Source: Winogradskyella tangerina
Lineage (GTDB): Bacteria; Bacteroidota; Bacteroidia; Flavobacteriales; Flavobacteriaceae
Assembly: GCF_003260205.1 (NCBI RefSeq)
Contig: NZ_QERF01000005.1
Location: 62,001-126,000, forward strand
Reading direction: 5' to 3'
DNA length: 64,000 nucleotides
A program made the translations under genes and the position numbers. The notes beneath the pieces are model-generated. The model had not been told where the DNA came from and made no database searches. It saw nothing but the letters and a program-made list of their open reading frames with translations. Numbering within the stretch: position 1 is the stretch's first letter; each line of letters begins with the position of its first letter. Below are positions 39,190 to 47,107 of this stretch, piece after piece.

Positions 39190-39902
39190 TTACTGCTTTT
39201 AGCAACATCGTAGTTAATGTACTTTTTCTTCATCCAAAGATAAGCGAAGCAATCCATCAACGGACCTAAAAGTCGATTCCAAAGTCCGAATTTAGCCGTA
39301 CCTGCAATTCTTGGGAAATGACGCACAGGAATTTGTGTAACGCGTCCATTTTGTAGCATGATCATTGCTGGCAGAAAACGGTGTAAACCTCTAAACATAG
39401 GAATACGTTTTGCATAATCAGCTCTTATGATTTTTAGTGGGCAACCCGTATCATCCATACCATCTTTGGTAAAAGCACGTCTAATGCCATTCGCAATTTT
39501 CGAAGACATATTTTTTACAAACGAATCTTTGCGGTCAGCACGCACACCTGTAACTAACTCAAAATTATCAATATGTTCAAGAAGTTTATTAAAATCCTCA
39601 GGAGCCGTTTGTAGGTCAGCATCGATATAACCAACCAATTCGGTGTCAGCATGATCAAAGCCTGCTTTAATAGCAGCACTTAGACCTCGATTTTCCTTGA
39701 AAAGCACAAATTCGAAAGCCTCGTTTCGATCACAAATGGCTTCTATTAGTGCCTGACTACCATCACTCGAACCATCATTAACAAACAGAATTGACGCAGG
39801 TACCGTGGCTATTTTGAGATAGCTGGATAATTCAGTTTCAACGCGTTCAAGATTATCCTCTTCATTATAAACGGGAACAATGATGGTTAACTTGTATTTC
39901 AT
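39186..39902 (-). CDS. GT2-family polyprenyl-phosphate sugar transferase (DPM/ArnC-like)
   Basis: 238 residues from the ATG at 39902; the longer frame to 39959 adds a non-conserved head. It starts KYKLTIIVPVYNEEDNLERV and has FVNDGSSDGS and GYIDADLQTAPED (the metal-binding DxD), the hallmarks of dolichol-phosphate-mannose-synthase-like GT2 enzymes. It lacks C-terminal membrane helices, as in ArnC-short forms. It would transfer a sugar from a nucleotide donor to undecaprenyl phosphate on the cytoplasmic face. First gene of the GT2/LAB_N/GT39 operon and divergent from an NDP-sugar epimerase gene 114 bases away. Confidence 0.9.
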   Translation of the reverse strand: MKYKLTIIVPVYNEEDNLERVETELSSYLKIATVPASILFVNDGSSDGSQALIEAICDRNEAFEFVLFKENRGLSAAIKAGFDHADTELVGYIDADLQTAPEDFNKLLEHIDNFELVTGVRADRKDSFVKNMSSKIANGIRRAFTKDGMDDTGCPLKIIRADYAKRIPMFRGLHRFLPAMIMLQNGRVTQIPVRHFPRIAGTAKFGLWNRLLGPLMDCFAYLWMKKKYINYDVAKSSK

Positions 39903-40016
39903 GCTGTTTATAGAATTTCTGGCACAAAAGTATGCTTTTTTAGTATTACAGCGATGCATATTGCTTTAAACCTAAAAATGACGTTAATTTGCCTTAAATC
40001 GTTTATAAACTTAACC

Positions 40017-40958
40017 ATGAATATTTTAGTAACCGGAATAGCGGGTTTTATTGGTTCACACACGGCCGAGCGATTATTAAGTTTGGGTCATAATGTGGTA
40101 GGTGTCGATAACTTTTGTGACTACTACAGTTTAGAGCTTAAGCAAATGAATGCAAGAGCTGTGGAAGACAAAGGTGCACAAATCATTAAAATGGATTTAA
40201 GGCATCCTGAAGATTACAAGCTATTATCTACGGATTTTCATTATATATTTCACTTTGCGGCACAGCCTGGTATCTCTCAAACATCAACGTTTGAAGATTA
40301 CTTTACCAACAACATTATCGCCACTAAATATCTTATTGATTTTGCATTGAAGTGTAAAGATCTTAAGCTATTTGTGAATATTGGAACATCGTCTATTTAT
40401 GGATTGGAAGCTACCTTTCCTGAAGACGTTATGGCCAAGCCAGCTTCGCACTATGGTGTTACTAAATTAGCAGCAGAGCAATTGGTACTTCAGAAAAGTC
40501 GAGAATTACAAATGCAATCTTGTAGTTTGAGGTTGTATTCTGTGATTGGTCCACGCGAGCGTCCAGAGAAAATGTATACTAAATTGATTGATCTTGGCCT
40601 TAAAGACGAGGCATTCCCACTTTATGAAGGTAGCGATAAGCACTTAAGAAGTTTTACTTATGTTGGTGATATTGTCGACGGAATTGTTAGTGTGATAGGC
40701 AATGAAGAGAAGGTTGATGGTGAAATTTTTAATCTCGGAACAGAAGTAGAGCATACTACTCAAGATGGAATTGACGCTGTTGCTGAAGTTCTAGGTAAGG
40801 AGATTAAGATTGATATTCAGCCTAAACGCGCTGGTGACCAATTGCGTACTAAGGCAAATATTGATAAGGCCAGACGACTGTTAAATTACGATCCAAAAAC
40901 TACACTAATTGAAAGTGTACGTTCTCAGGTAGAATGGTTTAAAGCGAATTGTATATAG
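40017..40958 (+). CDS. NAD-dependent NDP-sugar epimerase/dehydratase (extended SDR)
   Basis: 313 residues from the ATG at 40017. The NAD-binding loop GIAGFIGSH lies at 7-15; catalytic residues are the Ser of IGTSSIYG and YGVTK (YxxxK). VIGPRERPEKM and GDQLRTKANI are substrate-side motifs of GalE/UDP-glucuronate-4-epimerase-like enzymes. It most likely produces the nucleotide sugar used by the divergent GT2 operon, but the exact sugar is not determined. Cytoplasmic, single gene. Confidence 0.88.
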   Translation: MNILVTGIAGFIGSHTAERLLSLGHNVVGVDNFCDYYSLELKQMNARAVEDKGAQIIKMDLRHPEDYKLLSTDFHYIFHFAAQPGISQTSTFEDYFTNNIIATKYLIDFALKCKDLKLFVNIGTSSIYGLEATFPEDVMAKPASHYGVTKLAAEQLVLQKSRELQMQSCSLRLYSVIGPRERPEKMYTKLIDLGLKDEAFPLYEGSDKHLRSFTYVGDIVDGIVSVIGNEEKVDGEIFNLGTEVEHTTQDGIDAVAEVLGKEIKIDIQPKRAGDQLRTKANIDKARRLLNYDPKTTLIESVRSQVEWFKANCI

Positions 40959-41055
40959 TACAATTGTCATTAGGAATGACGTGTAGATTCAACCGTGTTT
41001 GGTTAGACACGAATCGCTCGAAAAATCACGAAGGCCTTGTCCTTCAAAACACCTC

Positions 41056-42135
41056 TTACAACGACAATAAATACTCTGCAGCAGCAAATGGCGTTGTTTT
41101 GCCGGCTTCTACTAATTCAATTTGATTTTTTAATTCGGATTTGATTTTGTCCGACTTATAGAAATCAGACTTTAGCCGTTCTTCAATGGTTTGAAGTAGC
41201 CAGAACATATTCTGATTGTTGCGATTATTTTGAAAATACTTTGTTGTACTCGTAGTTTTCAAATAGTCCTGAATGAGTTCCCAAACGTCTGAAATACCTT
41301 CCTGCTTTAAAGCACTGCACAGAGATACTTTAGGTGACCAGCCAGAATCTTTTTCGGGATAGAGATGCAAAGCTCTATTAAATTCAACCTTTGCAGATTT
41401 CGCGGCTTTTAAATTATCACCGTCAGCCTTATTGATCACTATAGCATCTGCCATTTCAATAATACCGCGTTTAATACCTTGTAGTTCGTCTCCAGCTCCG
41501 GCCAATTTCAAAAGTAAAAAGAAATCAACCATACTATGAACGGCAGTTTCGCTCTGACCTACACCAACGGTTTCAATAATAATTGTATCGAAACCAGCAG
41601 CCTCGCAAAGAATTATAGTCTCTCTCGTTTTTCTGGCAACACCTCCAAGTGATTCACCAGAAGGTGATGGTCTTATAAACGCATTTTTGTCCTTAACAAG
41701 ATCTTCCATTCTTGTTTTATCGCCGAGAATACTGCCCTTACTCAGTGTACTACTTGGGTCTACAGCTAGCACAGCTACTTTTTTTCCAATTCCCGTAAGA
41801 TAACTCCCAAAGGCTTCAATAAAAGTGCTTTTGCCAACACCAGGAACACCAGTAATACCAATTCGAACGGATTTGTTCGCATGGGGTAGGCAGGCGGTAA
41901 TTATGTCATGTGCTTTTGCTGTATGCTTCTGATTGGTACTTTCAACTAAGGTGATGGCTCTACTGAGATCTGTAATGTTTCCAGAGGTAATGCCTTTAAC
42001 TAGATCTTTTGTTGAAGGTTGTTTTTTTCGTTTCGCCTTAATCGATTCGGCAGAGTCTGAACTTAAGGATTCAGGCGGACTAATACCTTCCTGTTCTTGC
42101 AAAGCAGATTTATATGGTTTATTTGTTTTTGCCAC
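41056..42135 (-). CDS. meaB: MeaB, GTPase chaperone of methylmalonyl-CoA mutase
   Basis: 359 residues, cytoplasmic. The SIMIBI-class GTPase shows Walker A GVPGVGKS at 96-103, IIETVGVGQSE (switch region) and VINKAD for guanine specificity. MeaB loads and protects the adenosylcobalamin cofactor of methylmalonyl-CoA mutase. The first 40 residues are a low-complexity Ser/Lys extension. The mutase itself is not in the window, but a cobalamin adenosyltransferase gene lies at 53.8 kb. It sits 14 bases after the DUF2911 gene and is probably co-transcribed. Confidence 0.93.
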   Translation of the reverse strand: MAKTNKPYKSALQEQEGISPPESLSSDSAESIKAKRKKQPSTKDLVKGITSGNITDLSRAITLVESTNQKHTAKAHDIITACLPHANKSVRIGITGVPGVGKSTFIEAFGSYLTGIGKKVAVLAVDPSSTLSKGSILGDKTRMEDLVKDKNAFIRPSPSGESLGGVARKTRETIILCEAAGFDTIIIETVGVGQSETAVHSMVDFFLLLKLAGAGDELQGIKRGIIEMADAIVINKADGDNLKAAKSAKVEFNRALHLYPEKDSGWSPKVSLCSALKQEGISDVWELIQDYLKTTSTTKYFQNNRNNQNMFWLLQTIEERLKSDFYKSDKIKSELKNQIELVEAGKTTPFAAAEYLLSL

Positions 42136-42149
42136 TTCGCCTTATAGAA

Positions 42150-42713
42150 TTAGGGTTTAAATGGGTAAGTCTGCATCGGAATTTCGATCAAAGTTTGATC
42201 CCAAGCCATAGTTAGTTTAAGATTTCCTGTTTTATTATCGAAGGCAATAGTAAACTTTTCAACGGTTTCCTCTAGCTCTTGCTTATTGACCTCTAATTGA
42301 ATGGCATCATAATTGGGATCCCACATTGGTTCCATTTTTTCGTTCACGCCCCATTCGTACTGTTTAGTGTTAAACATTACTTTCCAGGCATTCTCCATAG
42401 GAACGGTCCAAAGTGTGTACTTTCCTTTCTTCAGAATCATACCATCGATCATAAGAGCTTTATTAGTTTCGAATGTAGTTGCCTCGTTCGCTCCAGTTCT
42501 CCAAACTTGATTATAAGGTACGAGAGCTCCAAATATGTCACGATCGCGCTTTGAAGGTCGATTGTATTCTACTTCTAATTTTAAATCGTTCAACGTGATT
42601 TTTGCTGAATCTTTCGGACTAAGTCGCGGGGAGAAAATATTTTCAACAAATACAGAATAAACAAATAATCCTATCGCAACGATAGTAAGTAGAATGAGTA
42701 AGCGCTTTAGCAT
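42150..42713 (-). CDS. DUF2911 family protein, membrane-anchored
   Basis: 187 residues. One N-terminal membrane helix (LLILLTIVAIGLFVYSVFV) anchors a beta-rich domain with the DUF2911 pattern VEYNRPSKRDRDIFGALVPY, WRTGANEATTFE and GKYTLWTVP, ending in TLIEIPM. DUF2911 is widespread in Bacteroidota; its function is unknown. Most members have a cleavable signal, here it looks more like an uncleaved anchor. It precedes meaB by 14 bases. Confidence 0.88.
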   Translation of the reverse strand: MLKRLLILLTIVAIGLFVYSVFVENIFSPRLSPKDSAKITLNDLKLEVEYNRPSKRDRDIFGALVPYNQVWRTGANEATTFETNKALMIDGMILKKGKYTLWTVPMENAWKVMFNTKQYEWGVNEKMEPMWDPNYDAIQLEVNKQELEETVEKFTIAFDNKTGNLKLTMAWDQTLIEIPMQTYPFKP

Positions 42714-42916
42714 AATTCTTAATCTTAAGCAGTTCTAATGAGCGAATTTAGTTTAAATTTTAAAGATAACTCAAATCATTAAATTTATAGGATAGAACGC
42801 TCAATTTTAAAGAAATCTTATAAAATTTAAATTTTTTGCAACACTTAAATTTTTGTGTCGTCTTTAGAGTGAATTTAATCTTGAATTTCAAGTAAATCAA
42901 CCAAAACCAATTAATC

Positions 42917-43474
42917 ATTAGCACGTTTCAAATTCATATAGTTGAAAGATGCAAACAAAATGATCGGCAAGCGCAGATGCAATTGTACAATCAGTATTGC
43001 GATGGTATGCTCATTGTGGCACTCCGATTTGTAAAGGATACTATGGAAGCCGAAGATATTGTTCAGGAAGCTTTTATAAAGGCCTTTTCAAAATTAGATC
43101 AATACAGAGCCGAAGTGAGTTTCGGAGCGTGGTTAAAACGTATAGTCGTTAATAGATGCATTGATGTATTAAAAGCAAAACGTCAACGATTAATTGAATT
43201 AGAAGAGCATCATCTAAATGTAGTTGATGGCGATGAGCAGAGCGAATGGTTGGTAGATGATGAAATAACAATAGAAGATGTAAAAGCAGCAATTGAACAG
43301 CTGCCCGAAAAGTATAAATATGTTGTGATGCTTTATTTGGTGGAAGGTTACGACCATCAGGAGATTTCCGAAATACTTAAAATTTCTGAAGTCGCTTCAA
43401 GAACACAGTTGTCGAGAGGAAAACAAAAATTGCAAGCAACATTAAAAACAAAGAAAAATGGCACAAGATCTTAG
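42917..43474 (+). CDS. ECF RNA polymerase sigma factor, probable ATT start
   Basis: The frame from the first ATG (42977) gives 165 residues, but the 20 codons before it read STFQIHIVERCKQNDRQAQ after an ATT at 42917. The RCKQNDRQAQMQLY part is the normal start of sigma region 2 in Flavobacteriia. No ATG, GTG or TTG occurs between the upstream in-frame TAA and 42977, so ATT at 42917 is the best start, giving about 185 residues. Region 2 continues EAEDIVQEAFIKAF; region 4 has LPEKYKYVVMLYLVEGYDHQEI and an HTH. The end overlaps the next gene by 17 bases. Confidence 0.88.
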   Translation: MSTFQIHIVERCKQNDRQAQMQLYNQYCDGMLIVALRFVKDTMEAEDIVQEAFIKAFSKLDQYRAEVSFGAWLKRIVVNRCIDVLKAKRQRLIELEEHHLNVVDGDEQSEWLVDDEITIEDVKAAIEQLPEKYKYVVMLYLVEGYDHQEISEILKISEVASRTQLSRGKQKLQATLKTKKNGTRS

Positions 43475-44030
43475 AAATTTATTTGAAAAGGATTTAAAAG
43501 TACAGAGCGCAAAGATGTCTGAAGGTCATGAAGCAAGATTTTTAGACAAACTCGATAAGGAATTACCTGTGAAGAAATCGTCAAATCGATTTGTGTTTTT
43601 CAGAATTGCAGCGAGTGTGGTAGTACTATTGGGAGTGAGTTTCGGTGCATATAAATATTTTGATGGACCTACAACAGATATTGATCCCAATAACAACGTG
43701 GTAGAAACTCCTGAAATTAAAACCATGGGCGCGTTTTCTCCAGAATTGAAAAAGGTAGAAGACTATTATCTAGCTAGCATCAATTTAGAGTTATCTAAAG
43801 TTGAATTAACTCCAGAAAATAAGGATTTAGTAGACGGTTACATTCAAAGGTTGAAAGAATTAAATGACGAATACGATAAGCTTACCATTGAGCTTAATGA
43901 AGATGGACCAAACGGAATTACACTAGACGCCTTAATCAACAATCTAAAATTGCGATTAAACCTTGTAACCCGTTTGAAAGATAAACTCGAGGAATTCAAT
44001 AGCGATTCCTTCGTAGAAGAAAGTGCATAA
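43458..44030 (+). CDS. Probable membrane anti-sigma factor
   Basis: 190 residues. A cytoplasmic N-terminus of about 45 residues (DLRNLFEKDLKVQSAKMSEG) is followed by one membrane helix at 46-67 (FRIAASVVVLLGVSFGAYKY) and a mostly helical Glu/Lys-rich periplasmic part. It overlaps the sigma gene by 17 bases, as sigma/anti-sigma pairs often do. There is no zinc-binding HxxxCxxC anti-sigma motif. The role is inferred from position and topology. Confidence 0.7.
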   Translation: MAQDLRNLFEKDLKVQSAKMSEGHEARFLDKLDKELPVKKSSNRFVFFRIAASVVVLLGVSFGAYKYFDGPTTDIDPNNNVVETPEIKTMGAFSPELKKVEDYYLASINLELSKVELTPENKDLVDGYIQRLKELNDEYDKLTIELNEDGPNGITLDALINNLKLRLNLVTRLKDKLEEFNSDSFVEESA

Positions 44031-44109
44031 ATAAACCAATAATAATCATTTCATCCAGGCTTTGGCAATGGTGAAAAAATCAAAAATCGAACAGTTAAAT
44101 TAAAACATC

Positions 44110-45708
44110 ATGAACACAATTAGAATTTTAGTTTTGTGCCTCTTAACCACCTTTGGTTATGCACAAAAGAAGTTGAGTAAAACATCACAATCTATAAAGG
44201 TCAATAAAGACGTTATTGTAGATTTAAATACAAGTTATGCCGAAATTGAAATCAGCACGTGGAATAGAGACATTGTTGAGGTTGAAGCTTATATAGAAAG
44301 TGATAAACTCTCTGAAGAAGAATTACAACGCGCTTTAGAAGCTTGGAATCTAAAAGTAGAAGGTGCTAACGACCGCGTTAGTATTTCGTCTAGAGGCGGA
44401 AGAGCAATTAGTCTTTATGGCGATGGAGATTATGCATCGATCTTACGCGATCTCGAGTTTGAACTTGCAGATCTGCCAGAAATTCCTGAAATGCCAGAGA
44501 TGCCTGAAATGCCAGAAATGGCGAGGTTTCCGAAAATGCCAGAAATGCCAGAAATGCCTGCGTTTCCTGAACTTCCTGAACTTCCAGAAGGCATTAGAAC
44601 AATAAACTTTGACTATGACAGATATCAAAAAGAAGGTGAAAAATACCTTTCTGAATGGAGTAAGCGCTACGAAAAAGAAGGCGGTAAAGAACTTCAGAAA
44701 AGTATGGAAGAATGGGCAAGAAAGTTTGCAGAGTCTGGCTACCAAGAAAAGATGGAAAAATGGGGAGAAGAATATGGAAAGCGCTTTGAAGGCAAATGGG
44801 CCAAAGAAATGGAAGAGTGGGGAGAAAAGTTTGGTGAAGAATATGCTAAAGATTTCGAAAAGTGGGGCGAAGAATTCGGTGAGAAGTTCGGAAAAGAATG
44901 GGCTGAAAAAATGGAAGCTTGGGGTGAACGCTTTGAAAGACAAATGGAACGTCAGACTGCTCGTATTGAAAGGCAAGCTGAGCGCCAAGCCAAATTGGCT
45001 GAACGTCATGCTGAACGCGCAAGTGCAATGGCCGATCGCGAGCGTGAAATGTCTGAGAGACGTGGTGAAATGAGAGAGCGTAGAGAAGCCATGTTAGCAA
45101 GACAACTAGAATCGGTTGGAAATAACAGCAAGGTGAAAAAAATCATCAAAATTAAGATTCCTAAAAAAGCAAAACTCAAAACGAACATAAGACATGGTGA
45201 GTTGAAATTATCTTCGGTAATTTATAACCTAAGAGGTGATATTTCACATGCCTTTTTAGTAGCTGATAACATTGATGGAAGTGATACTTCCATCAATGTA
45301 TCTTATTCGCCAGTGGTTATTAATACTTGGAATTTAGGTACTTTGAATTTGAATTACGTGGACCAGGCACAAATTAGAAATGCCAATAATTTAGTGTTGA
45401 ATTCAAAGTCTTCTAATATCACTGTTGAAACCTTAACCGACACTGGAATTATCGACGGAAGTTTTGGAGATCTTACTATTTCGAACCTATCAGAAACTTT
45501 CAAAAATTTGAATCTGATACTAGAAAATAGTGACGCATTGATCAATTTGCCACAAGGTGTAAATTATAACATGTATTTTAAAGGAGATCGCTCTAAATTC
45601 AATAATAAGGCCACAGCACAGAAAACGATTAGAAACTATCCTGATGGACAAAGTTCAGACAAGAACATTATGGTAAATGCAAAATATAGCAGTGTTGTTA
45701 TGAATTAA
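44110..45708 (+). CDS. Exported DUF4097-like protein with EMP and Trp/Glu repeat regions
   Basis: 532 residues with a signal peptide (LVLCLLTTFGYAQ). Residues 22-110 form a beta-rich piece (DVIVDLNTSYAEIEISTW). Residues 122-161 are a Pro/Met/Glu tract of PEMPEMPEM type. Residues 217-284 are two 34-residue helical repeats starting KWGEE(Y/F)G, followed by an Arg/Glu-rich stretch to about 338. The rest (347-532) resembles the DUF4097/putative-adhesin beta-helix: KTNIRHGELKLSSV, then NTWNLGTLNLNYV and SFGDLTISNLS. It follows the sigma/anti-sigma pair and is probably in the same operon, perhaps as envelope-stress effector or sensor. The repeat function is unknown. Confidence 0.75.
   Translation: MNTIRILVLCLLTTFGYAQKKLSKTSQSIKVNKDVIVDLNTSYAEIEISTWNRDIVEVEAYIESDKLSEEELQRALEAWNLKVEGANDRVSISSRGGRAISLYGDGDYASILRDLEFELADLPEIPEMPEMPEMPEMARFPKMPEMPEMPAFPELPELPEGIRTINFDYDRYQKEGEKYLSEWSKRYEKEGGKELQKSMEEWARKFAESGYQEKMEKWGEEYGKRFEGKWAKEMEEWGEKFGEEYAKDFEKWGEEFGEKFGKEWAEKMEAWGERFERQMERQTARIERQAERQAKLAERHAERASAMADREREMSERRGEMRERREAMLARQLESVGNNSKVKKIIKIKIPKKAKLKTNIRHGELKLSSVIYNLRGDISHAFLVADNIDGSDTSINVSYSPVVINTWNLGTLNLNYVDQAQIRNANNLVLNSKSSNITVETLTDTGIIDGSFGDLTISNLSETFKNLNLILENSDALINLPQGVNYNMYFKGDRSKFNNKATAQKTIRNYPDGQSSDKNIMVNAKYSSVVMN
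44473..44592 (+). repeat. Proline-rich tract, PEM/PEL triplets, in the 44110 protein
   Basis: About 13 tripeptides of Pro-Glu-(Met/Ile/Leu) type, with Ala-Arg-Phe and Pro-Lys-Met interruptions. It probably forms an extended rod between the N-terminal beta domain and the helical repeats. Confidence 0.85.
44758..44961 (+). repeat. Two 34-residue (102-bp) tandem Trp/Glu/Lys repeats
   Basis: Copies begin at 44758 and 44860. In each copy the Trp residues are spaced 12 and 7, then 15 to the next copy, within a highly charged predicted helix. Confidence 0.8.
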
Positions 45709-45799
45709 AACTACCTTGTTTGATTGCAGATGATCTGCGGATTATTTCTTTTGAAATAACTCTGATTATTTCAAGTCCTTTTCCATCAAAATAGATTCT

Positions 45800-45807
45800 T
45801 ATTTTTG
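45800..45807 (+). promoter_or_regulatory. Bacteroidota -7 element TATTTTTG upstream of the M23 gene
   Basis: A match to TAnnTTTG, 18 bases before the ATG at 45825. Confidence 0.4.
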
Positions 45808-45824
45808 TGGAAATTTTGTTTTTT

Positions 45825-46511
45825 ATGCCACTTTCTACTTTTGAAGGTTTTCTAGAAACTCTCCAGCCTCATCCTTTAATTGATCCTAATATTTCATTAA
45901 ATGCTTATAAAGCACTTGATCTTTCTGTCGATAATCCTGAATTGAAAACTGTTGATGTATCCAATTCTGATGCATTGGAAAGGTACATTTGGAATTATAT
46001 GGCGCAGCATAAAGCTAAGGTGGCCTTTGGTGGTTATTTAGAGCGTCGTGGAATATATAACCGCAGCGATTATTTTAATCAGGAAAACCCCGAAGAAGAG
46101 CGCAATATTCATCTTGGACTAGACCTTTGGATTGAAGCAGACGCACCTATATATGCACCTTTAAATGGCGTTGTTCATAGCTTTAAAAACAATACAAATT
46201 TTGGTGACTATGGACCCACAATTATTCTGAAGCATAAGATAGAGGGAAACGATTTCTTCACGCTTTATGGACATTTAAGTTTGGCATCCATTAAGGATTT
46301 AAAGGTAGGAGCAGAGGTTAATCGAGGTGAGATAATTGCTACATTAGGAACCGCTGAAGTGAATGGCGATTACCCACCGCACTTGCACTTTCAAATTATG
46401 AAGGACATACAAGACTTTGAAGGCGATTATCCGGGTGTTTGTAACCAATTAGATCTTGATTTTTATAAAACTAATTGTCCCGATCCTAATTTACTTTTTG
46501 GTTTAGTTTGA
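45825..46511 (+). CDS. M23 (LytM) family peptidase
   Basis: 228 residues from the ATG at 45825; a GTG at 45807 lies within the promoter element and is unlikely. The LytM zinc site is complete: HLGLD (His96, Asp100) and HLHFQI (His188 as metal ligand, His186 catalytic), with YGH at 148-150. M23 enzymes cut peptidoglycan cross-links. No signal peptide is visible, which is odd for a wall hydrolase and suggests either cytoplasmic use or a non-standard route. Its end overlaps the convergent next gene by 9 bases. Confidence 0.85.
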   Translation: MPLSTFEGFLETLQPHPLIDPNISLNAYKALDLSVDNPELKTVDVSNSDALERYIWNYMAQHKAKVAFGGYLERRGIYNRSDYFNQENPEEERNIHLGLDLWIEADAPIYAPLNGVVHSFKNNTNFGDYGPTIILKHKIEGNDFFTLYGHLSLASIKDLKVGAEVNRGEIIATLGTAEVNGDYPPHLHFQIMKDIQDFEGDYPGVCNQLDLDFYKTNCPDPNLLFGLV

Positions 46512-47024
46512 AAACTTATCAAGATCATCAATGGCATAAGCCTTGTTGTAACTAGATTCATCGATGGTACCACCTTCAGAAGAATCGTAGTCCATTGTGA
46601 TTTTCCATTCACCATCGATCTTTTTAAACAATACATGGAATTGTCCGTAATAGGCTTGTTCTTTATTTGTACCCTTGTTTCGAACTAATTTATAAACGCC
46701 GCGTTCGCTTGCTGTATCATCGTTGCTTAATCGTTCGAAAAAGCGAAGTGATATGTGACTAGTTTGCCCAGCATTTTTATCGCGCTCAAAACTAGTCTTG
46801 TAATTATTAATGTAAGTGTCGTAGCCAATGATTCGTCTTCCACCGGAAACACGTATAAGATCTTCAGAGTGAATTTCGGCCATTAAAGTGTAATCTAAGG
46901 TTTCAAAGGCTTTGTAAAATTTTGCCCAAGTGATATTAATTTCCTGAAGCTGTTCTTTTTTTTGTGCACAAACCGTAGATGTAGTGAAACAAGTAAAGAG
47001 TACGATGAGAAGAATATTTTTCAT
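46503..47024 (-). CDS. Exported NTF2/DUF4440-like protein
   Basis: 173 residues with a signal peptide (IVLFTCFTTSTVCAQ). The mature domain has the NTF2-like cone pattern: WAKFYKAFETLDYTLMAEIH, SEDLIRVSGGRRIIGYDTY, a central KIDGEWKITMDYDSSEGG. NTF2-like domains bind small hydrophobic ligands or act as enzymes; no catalytic set can be identified. Convergent 9-base overlap with the M23 gene. It probably shares a region with the barrel gene upstream, separated by a terminator. Confidence 0.75.
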   Translation of the reverse strand: MKNILLIVLFTCFTTSTVCAQKKEQLQEINITWAKFYKAFETLDYTLMAEIHSEDLIRVSGGRRIIGYDTYINNYKTSFERDKNAGQTSHISLRFFERLSNDDTASERGVYKLVRNKGTNKEQAYYGQFHVLFKKIDGEWKITMDYDSSEGGTIDESSYNKAYAIDDLDKFSN

Positions 47025-47057
47025 AGCTCATGATTTATGAAAGTCCTTTAAGGTAAT

Positions 47058-47087
47058 AAAAAATCCTGATGCTTAGCATCAGGATTT
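47058..47087 (-). terminator. Terminator of the outer-membrane barrel gene at 47108
   Basis: The stem AAATCCTGATGC / GCATCAGGATTT (47061-47072 with 47076-47087), 3-base loop, has an A-run on its left, read as a T-run on the minus strand. Confidence 0.85.
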
Positions 47088-47107
47088 AATGGATTAATAA
47101 CGATGAG

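Noticed and set aside
44443..45009. Long antisense frame (188 codons) opposite the 44110 gene
   Set aside because: It mirrors the Glu/Lys/Trp-rich coding strand; the predicted product is a Phe/His/Leu low-complexity string with no domain.
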